This document shows positions 1-9,402 of a DNA stretch of 64,000 nt, in pieces. Origin of the DNA: Laburnicola sp. R22_1 (Eukaryota > Ascomycota > Dothideomycetes > Pleosporales > Didymosphaeriaceae); contig JACONQ010000006.1 of NCBI GenBank assembly GCA_014281115.1, forward strand, positions 868,001 to 932,000. Direction: 5' to 3'. The position numbers and the translations under genes are program-made. Position 1 is the first letter of the stretch, and each line of letters starts with the position of its first letter. The notes under the pieces are model-generated. The model was given only the letters and a program-made list of their open reading frames with translations, did no database searches and was not told the DNA's origin.

Positions 1-294
1 ACAGCTTACATTCAGGCTGTTTGGCGGGACTCTCGGTAAGCCCAAAGGCATCAGTCGTTACCGACCTCAATATGGTCTTTGCTTAAGTCATTCCAATAAC
101 GGCGCAACATATTAGAGTCCGCATCACTACCTATGTAGTATTCAGGTACTTGTAGTAAGCGAAGTAGCAACTTAGCCACACTTATACTATGGCGCCTACT
201 AAAAGCACACGTCGAAATAATTCATTGTCAATGCCAAGATAATTACAGGTCAACACTAGCCATATCTATAATAGAAATATAGTTAAAAAGATTA

Positions 295-423
295 TTAAAT
301 ATATTTTTAACACCTTTTTACGCTCTTTTTAATTAATAAGTAGGGGCTCTGCTTTTTTATTATGTTATTTAAGATAAAAGCCTTTGTTGTCCTACTCCTA
401 GGTATATTTAATTAACGCCATAT
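295..423 (-). repeat. 129-bp dispersed repeat, copy A (RIP-mutated)
   Basis: Aligns along most of its length with copies at 563-691, 37097-37225 and 52588-52714. The best-conserved parts are the segment with ACGCTCTTTTT and the CCTAGGTA / AACGCCA end. The outer 20 bases at the left are diverged and no clean target duplication remains, so the left edge is inferred by analogy with copy B. Strand is relative to the unmutated copy at 37097. Confidence 0.6.
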
Positions 424-562
424 AGTATAATTAAAATAAAAAAATAAAATTAGTAAAGTTAATAAGTAAATATTTATATAATATTATTACTTTTATTCTT
501 TTACTTTACTTTTAAAAATTAAGTACTTATATTTATATCTTTTAGTAGTATATAAAATAAAA

Positions 563-691
563 CGTTTTTGTTATAATTTACCTTTTTACGCTCTTTTTAA
601 TTACTAAGCAGAGGCTCTACTTTTTTTATTATATTATTTAAGATAAAAGCCTTTGTCGTGCTACCCCTAGGTAGTTAATTTAACGCCACAC
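563..691 (-). repeat. 129-bp dispersed repeat, copy B, with 11-bp target duplication
   Basis: Flanked by identical 11-bp direct repeats ATAAAATAAAA at 552-562 and 692-702. The insert is exactly as long (129 bp) as the unmutated copy at 37097-37225, and most differences are C-to-T or G-to-A. The homologous sequence in the right AT block (near 51460) lacks this insert and has one copy of the flanking motif, so an empty site is visible. Confidence 0.85.
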
Positions 692-845
692 ATAAAATAA
701 AAAAGTAGTTAATAAAAAAAATAGTTCAAAATAAATAAATTTTAAAAAGCTAAAGTTATAAAAACTACTTAGCTAATAGTAACTTATAGTTAATATAAGT
801 TATAAGTTAGTAGTATAGCCACAGCCTTAGGCGAAGAGGTTAGTA

Positions 846-892
846 CTATGGCATCAGGCATAAGTAGTGTACATGGTCCGCGCACTGCAGGG
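846..892 (+). repeat. Left terminal inverted repeat of Tc1 element
   Basis: 47 bp starting CTATGGCATCAGG, identical to the reverse complement of 2143-2189. Confidence 0.95.
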
Positions 893-1031
893 GCACTGCC
901 AAGATGATCACGCGATGACTCATAGCCTCTCTACTGACAAAAATACATCTAATTACCTATAGTTTTGTACCAAAACACGTGTACCTTTGTCGTCGCTGCC
1001 ACCCTCGCGTCATCCTCTCCCCATCCACACA

Positions 1032-2081
1032 ATGTCAACACCATCAACTCCACCTCGCCATCGATACCTCTCGCGCGACGAGCGTCTACAGGTGCAGACC
1101 CTGCACCTAGCAGGTCATACACAGACTTTTATTGCCAACTTGTTGGGTTTCTCACGCAGACAAGTTGCCTACGCAATCGCTAGTAACCGCGTCACGCCGA
1201 AGAAACGCTCCGGTCGCCCTCGCAAGCTCACTGATGCCCAAGTTGATGAGCTTGAGGCCTATATCAAATCCTCGCGTACAGCCAGGCAGATGAGCTATCA
1301 GGCTCTTGCAGAGGGACCTTTTGCGGAGTGGGAAGTCACACAATACGCTATACGGACTGCTCTACGCAGCAGAGGGTACACACGTCGAGTCGCCCGTGCA
1401 AAGCCTCCTCTTACTGAGAGAAATCGGCAGATTAGAGTCGCGTGGGCGGAGGAGCACCTCTGCTGGAGCTCTGAGCAATGGTGGAGCATCCTCTGGAGTG
1501 ACGAAACCTGGGTCACTGGCGGCAGGCACAACAAAGTCTGGGTTACTAGGAGACCTGGAGAGGAGCTTGATGATACCTGTATAGTTGAAAAGGTACGTAG
1601 GAAGGCTGGGTGGATGTTCTGGGGCTGCTTCTCAGGCTCTACAAAGGGTCCTTGCCTGTTCTGGGAGAAGGAGTGGAAGAGTATTAATAAGGAGAGCTAC
1701 TGTGAGCGCATTGTGCCCATCGTTGATGGCTGGTTACGTATGAATCCTACTTTAAAATTCATGCAGGATGGGGCGCCAGGGCACTCTGCTGCGTATACTC
1801 GCAATGAGCTTCTTGAGAGAGGCATCTCTCCCATCTACTGGCCACCCTACTCGCCAGACCTCAACCCAATTGAGGCTGTTTGGAACAAGATGAAGGACTA
1901 TATACAGCTGAATTACCCTGATCAAGAAGGTGGGAGACAGCCTACGTATGACGCTCTACGACAGATTGTACGGGAAGCGTGGGACTCAATTACAGTACAG
2001 GATCTGAGGGGGCTCATCGACAGTATGCCGGCCAGGTGCCAGGCAGTCCTAGACGCCCAAGGCGGTCATACAATGTACTAG
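1032..2081 (+). CDS. Tc1/mariner DD34E transposase
   Basis: Encodes a 349-residue transposase from the first ATG in frame; the open frame upstream of 1032 has no ATG. An N-terminal helix-turn-helix region that should bind the terminal repeats ends in a GRPRKL linker. The catalytic triad is visible as the Asp of WSDETW, the Asp of MQDGAPGH and the Glu of PDLNPIEAVW, with 34 residues between the second Asp and the Glu (DD34E). The C-terminal GHTMY ends about 60 bp before the right inverted repeat. The reading frame has no stops or frameshifts, so the enzyme could be functional. It cuts and pastes the surrounding 1.34-kb element at TA sites. It is unrelated to the neighbouring metabolic genes. 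Confidence 0.93.
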   Translation: MSTPSTPPRHRYLSRDERLQVQTLHLAGHTQTFIANLLGFSRRQVAYAIASNRVTPKKRSGRPRKLTDAQVDELEAYIKSSRTARQMSYQALAEGPFAEWEVTQYAIRTALRSRGYTRRVARAKPPLTERNRQIRVAWAEEHLCWSSEQWWSILWSDETWVTGGRHNKVWVTRRPGEELDDTCIVEKVRRKAGWMFWGCFSGSTKGPCLFWEKEWKSINKESYCERIVPIVDGWLRMNPTLKFMQDGAPGHSAAYTRNELLERGISPIYWPPYSPDLNPIEAVWNKMKDYIQLNYPDQEGGRQPTYDALRQIVREAWDSITVQDLRGLIDSMPARCQAVLDAQGGHTMY

Positions 2082-2142
2082 AAACTCTATACAAAACAAG
2101 ACAATACCGGGCTTACGTTATCTGACTCCTGCCAAGTTACAT

Positions 2143-2189
2143 CCCTGCAGTGCGCGGACCATGTACACTACTTATGCCTGATGCCATAG
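2143..2189 (-). repeat. Right terminal inverted repeat of Tc1 element
   Basis: 47 bp, exact reverse complement of 846-892, followed by the TA target duplicate at 2190-2191. Confidence 0.95.
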
Positions 2190-2191
2190 TA

Positions 2192-2602
2192 TATACATGG
2201 GAGCATCGTCTTTGGTGAGCCGTGTGGCTACGAAGGTGGTCCATGTTTGCCATGTATCGAAGTCGCCCAGGTGCATGTCGACATGTACCGTTCCCCGATG
2301 CCGTCCACACGCTGTCCTCGGACCCTCGTGCCCCACGTCCAAAGCCGCCGGCGGCGTCGCGTGACGAATACGCACGGGAGCTTCTCAGCGTCGTTCGCAG
2401 ACGACGCTTCATCAATCCAAATCAAAACACAATCTGCCTGTTGTGGGGTTGTAAGCCGCGCCGAGACGCTGCTTGCGTCGCATCAAGGGAACCTCCGGCT
2501 CGTACCTCGGGACTCGTTACCCCGCCCGTCCGCCTATCATAGTAGGTATCCATTGCGGCCGAGAGCGTACGCAGCTACATCCACGGACCGCGAGCTTGAA
2601 CA
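2192..2602. other. Intergenic, upstream of NADP-IDH
   Basis: 411 bp without a supported gene; presumably holds the NADP-isocitrate dehydrogenase promoter. I see no distinct motif. Confidence 0.6.
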
Positions 2603-4206
2603 ATGGCAGCATTCCGCGCTGCGACGACAGTGCCGCGAGCATCATGGCGACCGGCGGCCCGTGGCTTTGCGACTAGCTGTCTCGCCGCCCGCGCGCACGC
2701 TGCGAGGCCGGCCTCTGTGCTTCTGAACACGCACAAGAGCGCTCGTCTCGCCCCCGTCGTTGCCGCACGCCGCCTTGACATTGCCCATCGGCAGCAGCGC
2801 AGCATGGCGTCGACGGGCTTCCACAAGATCAAGGTCAAGAACCCGGTGGTGGAGCTGGACGGGGACGAGATGACGCGCATCATCTGGCAGGAGATCAAGG
2901 ACCGCTTCATCCATCCGTATCTCGACATCGAGCTCAAATACTATGACCTGGGCCTGCCCTGCCGCGACGAGACCAACGACCAGGTCACGCTCGATGCCGC
3001 CGAGGCCATCAAGAAGTACTCGGTCGGCGTCAAGTGCGCCACCATCACCCCCGACGAGCAGCGTGTCGACGAGTTCAAGCTCAAGAAGAGTAAGCGCAGC
3101 CGTCTCATCCTCGCGGGGCAATTGCTCACCAAGAGACAGTGTGGCTCTCGCCCAACGGCACCATCCGAAACCACTTGTAAGACATCTGTCCACAACCAAA
3201 ACAGCCTTCGCAATACTGACTGCACCCAGAGGAGGAACCGTCTTCCGCGCCCCCATTGTCATACCCCGCGTCCCTCGTCTCGTACCCGGCTGGAAGCAGC
3301 CCATCATCATCGGTCGTCACGCTTTCGGTGACCAATACCGCGCAAAGGACCGCGTCATCGACGGAGAGGGTACGCTTGAGATGGTTTTCACGCCCAAGGG
3401 CGGCAAGCCAGAGGTCATCAAGGTCTACGACTTCCCATCGGGTGGTGGCGTCGCTCAGACGCAGTACAACACTACCGAATCCATATCTGGATTCGCACAA
3501 GCTTCGTTCAAGCTTGCACTCGAGAAGAAGCTGCCGCTCTACATGAGCACCAAGAACACCATCCTGAAAGCGTACGATGGCCGTTTCAAGGACATCTTCC
3601 AGAAAATCTATGACAACCAGTACAAGAAGGAATTTGACGCAAAGGGCATCTGGTACGAACACCGTCTCATTGACGACATGGTGGCCCAGATGATCAAGAG
3701 TGAAGGCGGCTATATCATTGCCATGAAGAGTGAGTTCTTGCGAATCAGCAAGAGCGACATGAGTCCTACTAACCGAATTAGACTATGATGGAGATGTCCA
3801 GTCCGACATTGTCGCCCAGGGCTTCGGTTCCCTTGGTCTCATGACCTCCGTCCTCATCACTCCCGACGGCAAGACCTTTGAGGCTGAGGCTGCCCACGGT
3901 ACCGTCACCCGTCACTACCGAGAACACCAGAAGGGTCGCGAAACCTCCACCAACCCCATTGCTTCCATCTACGCATGGACACAGGGTCTCTCCAAGCGCG
4001 GCGAGCTCGACGGCACACCGGAGCTGGTCACGTTCGCCGACCAACTCGAGAAGGCATGCGTGGATACCGTCGACATTGATAACATCATGACGAAGGATTT
4101 GGCGCTCGCGTGCGGGAAGAAGGACAGGAGCGCGTATGTAACGACGAACGAGTATTTGGATGCGGTGCAAAGGAGGCTAAAGTCTAGCTTGAAGGTGAAG
4201 CTATAG
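2603..4206 (+). CDS. Isocitrate dehydrogenase [NADP], mitochondrial
   Basis: Converts isocitrate and NADP to 2-oxoglutarate, CO2 and NADPH. Four exons (2603-3089, 3140-3176, 3230-3729, 3782-4206) give 482 residues; the three introns are 50, 53 and 52 bp with GT/AG ends, and the 37-bp second exon restores the [13 protein letters not shown] stretch. Residues 1-67 are rich in Arg, Ala and Ser without acidic residues up to the RRLD site, as in a mitochondrial presequence. The catalytic core begins with [19 protein letters not shown] and carries the family motifs [13 protein letters not shown] and [11 protein letters not shown] second in-frame ATG at 2804 ([11 protein letters not shown]) sits exactly where cytosolic forms begin, so one gene may supply two compartments. 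The upstream neighbour is a transposon, so its promoter lies in about 400 bp. Confidence 0.96.
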
Positions 4207-4799
4207 AAAACGACCCGGTGCAGTGATGTGTATATGTGAAAGAGAGGACCAGAGTAGATATCTGCGGTTTTCTTGACTTTGAACCAATCTTGTACATGTT
4301 GCTTACCACATTCAGGGTAACATATTGAGACGGTTCTGGAATCGCTTGCGAGGTAGATAGCACCTATACAGCGAGATATCAGAGACTTCTGAGCATACAC
4401 GGTCACCAATAGGGCATGCCGCTTTGTGGGGAAGCCTGCATGCGGTGCATGTCTCACTGCATTGTTTGTCGTACAAGTCTGTCGCAAGACCGAACGAAAA
4501 TGCCTCCTCGGACTTCGAGGTTGAAAAGTCGGTCTGGGCTGCTCCAATCTCTCATTGGAAAGCTAACTGTCTGCGCGGTGAGGATCCTCGTCCCAACTAG
4601 CTGCCCATGATCCCAACTGAACGACGCGTCACATGATATCACCCTTCACTAATGTTAGTTTCCGCTGAACGCGTCTGTCGGCTCAACAGCTTGTTTATTT
4701 AGATAGTACCCCGCACGTGTTGTTCCGCACCACCGTCGCATTCAACTCTGTCAACAGCAACTCGGTCCTGGACTGGCTCACTTGGTAACGTCTTCCACA
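4207..4799. other. Intergenic
   Basis: 593 bp between two genes transcribed in the same direction. Short open frames here overlap each other on both strands and look like chance. No RNA gene or repeat recognised. Confidence 0.6.
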
Positions 4800-7064
4800 A
4801 TGAAGGCGTACGTGAAAGCAATGACGGCAGACGATGCTACTGCACTAGCTCGAGGCGATACGCCTACGACCACAATTGCGAGTCGGTCGCGTAGTCCCTT
4901 GAAGGAGAGGATGACCAGTCGACCTTCCGACCGAGCTGTCAGTCCCGCGCGAATGCGCAGTCAGCCGAACACACATCCTGCGAGCCCTACGAAGCAGCTA
5001 CACACAGAACCATCAAGTCAATATCGCAGCCGCTCCGCGAGTCCCATCAAACAGCCAAGGAGTCAGCCCTCGAGTCGTCCCGCAAGCCCTCTCAAGAATG
5101 CGCATCTAGAAATTGGTGCAAATTCTTTCAGCCTCTCTTGCGAGCTACCCGAGAGCAAGATCGCGCCGAAAAAAGACCTATCTGGGGGTCCAGCTCACAT
5201 GCAGATGCAGCGAACGAGTCCCGTGAAGAGTGCCAGTCCAGCGGCACGAGCAAATGGTCTGACAAAGCCCACCAGTCCACGAGGAATGGTTACTCTGGCA
5301 AAATCTGCCAGCCCTAGGAAAGAGCTGTTGAAGCAGCGTGCCGCGAGTCCGTCGAAGAACCGTGCTGCAGGTGCGGAGCCGACTCCGACGACGCCTAGTA
5401 CTACACGGAGGTGCGACTTGGGGGCTCTGACCAAAGTGAGCGGGACGCATGCTGGCCCTGCAACAGTCGAAATTACTAAAACAGAGGCGACAGCTGTCAA
5501 ACCCCTTTCTCCTATGCATATCACCTCGGTCAACGCTGGTTCGAAGATGGCAGAGAGAGAAAACGCTGTGGGCGAGGCTGCATGCCTACCGCACGTTCCT
5601 GCCTCCTCGCCGAACTTGATAACGCCTATCGACCTTCTTGAAATGTCGAGCGTGGGTGGAGGCAGGAAAGAAGTTCGGAGGAGGAACATGTCGAGCGAAT
5701 ATCCAACCGATTTCGGGGAAATGGTGAGGGGAATCAGTCAAGAAGTAATGCAGACTCGTGCAACTATGGACGGAGATCAAGAGTCGGGAGAGAGGAAGCA
5801 TCTCACGAGTCCCACGATCTTGGACAAGGCCACGCGAAAGCCCGATCTACAGATTCCGTCCAGGCTTGACAAGCTCATGGAGCCAGAAAAGCACAGCAAG
5901 TCTCCCGGAGACTTGTTATCGCCAACATCCATACAACTTGCTGAGGAGAAATATGCCATCCCTCGCAAAGGAGCAAAGCAGGAATCGAGTCCAACACTGC
6001 ACAAATCATCTAGAATTAGTGGAGCAGCATCCTATGGTACGCCGCCCGCTGTCCGCGCAGCTATCGCGGCAGACATGGATGATTTGCGCAGGAGCCTTCG
6101 ACGTTCCATGGGCTCCACATACTTGGACTCTCCTCGAAGCCCGAGTTCCGCATGTTGGCTAGGCTCGAGCTCTACGATCACAAACGTGCCGCAGAATATC
6201 CCGCACACAAGCCCGCGCGAGGTCAAGAAGAACACCCAAACCCAGCTTACGAGTCGACTTGTAGCTAGTAGTAGCAAGGCAGTGGCGACACCGCTCATGC
6301 CCCGCACTCGGCCAGCAACAGTAGGAAATGGTGCAGGAGTCCAGATACGCACTCCATTCCGCTCTCGCCTGCCTAAAGCCTCGCCTACAAAGTCAACATC
6401 GCAGCCCAATACTTCAGGCTCTATTTCTAAAGCAGCACGGAAGTCAGTCTTCGACATGTCACCCGGAGTAGCGTCCCGCTCGCCCGCTGCTCTGCGTACA
6501 CCAGCACGGCCTGCCCCCATGTCTTCCCGCCCAGTACGGCATCCGCGTGCACCGCAGAACGACGAGACAAATCACGGCGGGAATCAAGAATTTGCCAGCG
6601 CGGAAGATATTGGGAAGCAGATCGAGGAGTGGCACAGTGAAGAGAAGGAGAAGGACAAGAAATCGGTTCGCCCTCCCATGCAGTCGCCCTCTAAGCTCTC
6701 ACTCCACACAAAGCTTGGCCCAGAATCGTCCTCGAACGCCATCCCTCACGAGGCGCAAAAGTCCCACACACCCCAAGGCTCACCCACCCACCTCCCTCCC
6801 AAGGCTTCCACCTTGCCGCTCAAAAACCCCAAGCTCCGCGCTCTGGCCACGCCCCGAACGCCTCGCCTGGGCATGAATCCAGCTCGAGCTCGCGCACTGG
6901 ATCGCGGTGCGGTGCGCACGCCGAGCAAAGAAACGGTCACCAAGTTGGATGAAGAGATTGATAAGCATCTTGAAGACGAGGCTCGGGCTGGGAAGACGTT
7001 CACGCCTGGGGGACAGCGGATTAGCGAGTTGTTGGCGCGGAGGGGGAAGCCGGCGTGGAAGTGA
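4800..7064 (+). CDS. Uncharacterised Ser/Thr-Pro-rich protein
   Basis: A single-exon 754-residue protein from the ATG at 4800; the open frame extends slightly upstream but without ATG. I do not recognise its family. It is low-complexity and basic. The N-terminal 120 residues carry many SP motifs followed by basic residues (SRSPLK, AVSPAR, PASPTK, SASPIK, PASPLK), the pattern of proline-directed kinase sites and of SPKK-type minor-groove contacts. Similar TP sites recur to the end (ALATPRTPR, VRTPSKE). The C-terminal 60 residues are less biased and include a short charged helix (ETVTKLDEEIDKHLEDEARA) and a FTPGGQRISELLARRG tail that looks conserved. No membrane segment or signal peptide is seen. 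A nuclear, microtubule or cell-cycle role would fit the composition, but this is speculation. Confidence 0.8.
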   Translation: MKAYVKAMTADDATALARGDTPTTTIASRSRSPLKERMTSRPSDRAVSPARMRSQPNTHPASPTKQLHTEPSSQYRSRSASPIKQPRSQPSSRPASPLKNAHLEIGANSFSLSCELPESKIAPKKDLSGGPAHMQMQRTSPVKSASPAARANGLTKPTSPRGMVTLAKSASPRKELLKQRAASPSKNRAAGAEPTPTTPSTTRRCDLGALTKVSGTHAGPATVEITKTEATAVKPLSPMHITSVNAGSKMAERENAVGEAACLPHVPASSPNLITPIDLLEMSSVGGGRKEVRRRNMSSEYPTDFGEMVRGISQEVMQTRATMDGDQESGERKHLTSPTILDKATRKPDLQIPSRLDKLMEPEKHSKSPGDLLSPTSIQLAEEKYAIPRKGAKQESSPTLHKSSRISGAASYGTPPAVRAAIAADMDDLRRSLRRSMGSTYLDSPRSPSSACWLGSSSTITNVPQNIPHTSPREVKKNTQTQLTSRLVASSSKAVATPLMPRTRPATVGNGAGVQIRTPFRSRLPKASPTKSTSQPNTSGSISKAARKSVFDMSPGVASRSPAALRTPARPAPMSSRPVRHPRAPQNDETNHGGNQEFASAEDIGKQIEEWHSEEKEKDKKSVRPPMQSPSKLSLHTKLGPESSSNAIPHEAQKSHTPQGSPTHLPPKASTLPLKNPKLRALATPRTPRLGMNPARARALDRGAVRTPSKETVTKLDEEIDKHLEDEARAGKTFTPGGQRISELLARRGKPAWK

Positions 7065-7976
7065 GTGAGTGGGGGGAAGGGGATCGCGGGCGTGTTGGGT
7101 GGGTATGAATGGTTTGGGGAGCTTGGGTTGTCTAGGAAGCGGGGTTGGTTGTGAAGGGAGGTAGGTAAGTTGGGTTTTGAACAGGCTTCATGTCAGCTAT
7201 GTGCGGATTTGCTGGCGTCGACATGCAAGGATCGGTTAGGAAGAACGAGAGGCAAGCTGCAAGCGTGGAATTTGGGTACACATGGATCCTCAGGTGATAG
7301 CTTTGAATCTTGAGCTTCCAAAATGAGAAAATTTCCTTGGGAACACAGACGTTCCTATGATGGTCTACGTCTGGCTTTTTCTCGGTGTCAGTCTACACGC
7401 TGGTGATGTGGGAGGCAGGTTGCGGGACGTGGGGGGATCCGCATATCAGCTGAAATACACTTGTCTTACACTTGACTCGTTCTAACCATTTCGACCACAT
7501 AGCCTACAGCGTGTGCCCATTCCGTAGTGCGAATGGCCTGTACAGTTATCCAACCCCAGTCGACACAAGAATGGCGGTGTTCATGGGGAGAGATGGTTGT
7601 AGTCAAAGTGGAAGCTTGGGGTACGAAGGGATCACAAGGCACAGAAGGCTGATCGAGTAGCGCATCTGAATTCGTCAGCATTTGGGCATGGGATCACAAT
7701 GGATCAGGTGGGTTCAGCATCTCTGAATGCAATTTCACGGAAGAGACAGCATTGTGACAGAAAGTCTCAAAAATAGTTATTCGTGATGGGATAACTAATA
7801 ACAACAACAAAGAAATTCGTTCTAGGTCGTGGACACATGGGGATCCTAGAAGCGTCAACGCACAAGGATGGCCCGCTATAGTACAAATAGGATGCGCACA
7901 AGATTTCAGCAACATGTTGCTGAAGGACAATCTGTGCTAAACTCGCAGCAAACAGCGAGCAGAAATGCAATGCTTT
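7065..7976. other. Intergenic between convergent genes
   Basis: 912 bp between two genes that end toward each other. It should contain both 3' untranslated regions and terminators. I see no further gene or repeat. Confidence 0.6.
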
Positions 7977-8873
7977 TTATGCCCTCAGACTACCAAGCCG
8001 CGTGGGCACACGTGGGGCCGGTCTCGAACGCACCCCGTAGATGCTGCTTTTCCTCAACCACCGCTCTGCCGTGTCGGCACTCGATGATCGCCTGGTCTGA
8101 GGTACCGGCCGTTGTGAATCCGAGCGATTCTCCGCTGTCTTGTGCGGGCGTGCCGGTCCATCGATGTTCACTTTGTCGAATCTGTGGTCGACCTCGTCCA
8201 TCTCGTCGATGTCGTCGAGCGACGACTGTCGCGAGGCGGTCGTCGGGGACTCGTCTCCTTGGGACTCGTCTGAGGAATCGTCTTCGAGCGCGTCGTCATC
8301 CTCGTCGTCTGACTGCGGGGGCGAGGGCGGATGCACGACGACGGAGTGCGGCGACGTGGGCTCGAACTTGTCGTCGTCGCGCGGGCTTGCGTGTCGCGTG
8401 GACAGCGTTGTGGGGCTTGCGTTTTCAGGGCTCATGTTCCTCGACCTGTGGTTGCGGGACACTTTGGCTTTGGGGATAGGCAGCCCCTCGCTTTTCTTCT
8501 TCGGCTGGCGACCTCGCGGCAGCCGCTTGAGGTTCTTGCCCCACATGGGGCTGATGTGGACATTCCTCTCATTGCCGTGCTCGTCCTGCTTCAACTGGGC
8601 GTCGGACGCGTCCGACTTGAATGCGCTGATCTCCTTCAGGATCGAGGGGCCGGGCGACAGGCTCCTGCTCCTGGCCGCAGGGTCGTCGCGGACTCTGAGG
8701 TCGCGCAGGAGGAAGACGTTGCTCCATGACGGGCGCTGGCTGACGGAGGGCTGGCGGCGCTTGGAGGGCGCGGCGATGATTTCGGGCGTTTCTGTCGAGA
8801 AACTGACACGTTTCTCGCGCGGCGGCGACGGTCGTGCTGGGCGTAGGGAGCCGGGTGACGTGGCCATGTCCAT
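7977..8873 (-). CDS. Uncharacterised protein with RVxF-type motif
   Basis: A 298-residue intronless frame when started at the ATG at 8873 (MDMATSPGSL); the open frame continues to 9020 with further possible starts, but that extension is low-complexity proline-rich sequence. Family not recognised. Near the N-terminus is KRVSF within PPREKRVSFSTETPEII, which fits the docking motif for protein phosphatase 1, and equally a basophilic kinase site. A basic segment (KRLPRGRQPKKK) could be a nuclear localisation signal, followed by a long acidic Asp/Glu-Ser run and an SSSADTAERWLRKSS stretch at the C-terminus. No enzyme domain, signal peptide or membrane segment is visible. It is convergent with the Ser/Thr-Pro-rich gene on the other strand. 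Confidence 0.72.
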   Translation of the reverse strand: MDMATSPGSLRPARPSPPREKRVSFSTETPEIIAAPSKRRQPSVSQRPSWSNVFLLRDLRVRDDPAARSRSLSPGPSILKEISAFKSDASDAQLKQDEHGNERNVHISPMWGKNLKRLPRGRQPKKKSEGLPIPKAKVSRNHRSRNMSPENASPTTLSTRHASPRDDDKFEPTSPHSVVVHPPSPPQSDDEDDDALEDDSSDESQGDESPTTASRQSSLDDIDEMDEVDHRFDKVNIDGPARPHKTAENRSDSQRPVPQTRRSSSADTAERWLRKSSIYGVRSRPAPRVPTRLGSLRA

Positions 8874-9402
8874 GTCGCGGTCAATGGGCGCCGCTTTGCT
8901 CGCGCCGTGTCGTGAGGGAGCGTGCAGCGTGTGGGGGGAGGGGCAACACGGGGAGGACGGGGGTGGCGGGGGTGCGCGACACATATGTGTGAATGGCAGG
9001 CATGTGCGTGCACGTCCCACATACGTGCCATGTTCAATGTTGGTGTAAAAGGCGGGGTTTTAGCGCCATGTCGGGGCCAGCACCAGCACTCGCCGGGCAG
9101 CTGATGGCGACACTGTGGACGTCAGGGCCGGGGTCCTTCGTGTGACTGGCTCTGGCTGCTGAGCATCTTGCTGGCGTAGAGTCGAGAGTCGAGAGCCAAC
9201 AGAAGCCCAAGACAGGGCTTGCATGGCAGCGTCTTGGGAGGCAGCATATAGTGCTTGGCACCTGGGCAGCGTCAGTCGCACGTAAACAGTCCCCCGTGGG
9301 GAAAATGGCAGCCATCCAGTGGATACTCGACTATGCATTCAGGCGCATAGGTCTGCATAAAGGTATAGTCTCTATCCAAGGTAAAGGCCTAGTAGCTACT
9401 AA
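8874..9402. other. Intergenic
   Basis: 529 bp between the 3' end of the GH2 gene and the start of the RVxF-protein gene, both on the minus strand. It should hold the latter's promoter. No other feature seen. Confidence 0.55.

Larger units (their letters stand above)
1..834. other. Left AT-rich RIP-affected block
   Basis: Bases 1-240 have ordinary composition and hold no gene I can recognise. From about 240 to 834 the sequence is strongly TA-rich with no usable reading frame. It contains two copies of a 129-bp repeat (about 295-423 and 563-691). Its inner end (about 430-834, ignoring the inserted repeat) is the reverse complement of the start of the right AT block at 51316. The composition and the C-to-T / G-to-A differences from related copies indicate repeat-induced point mutation. 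Confidence 0.8.
846..2189 (+). mobile_element. Tc1/mariner transposon, complete
   Basis: A 1344-bp DNA transposon with perfect 47-bp terminal inverted repeats (846-892 and 2143-2189), flanked by a TA on each side (844-845 and 2190-2191), the target duplication typical of the superfamily. It contains one intact transposase gene. It lies about 10 bp inside the gene side of the AT-block edge and shows no RIP damage, so it is either recent, single-copy or below the similarity and length needed for RIP. Confidence 0.95.

Noticed and set aside
987..1031. Upstream extension of the transposase frame
   Set aside because: The extended frame begins with TTG; the first ATG is at 1032, which gives the usual N-terminal helix-turn-helix.
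2247..2726. 159-codon frame overlapping the IDH start
   Set aside because: It runs in a different frame through the clearly coding IDH presequence and has no family match.
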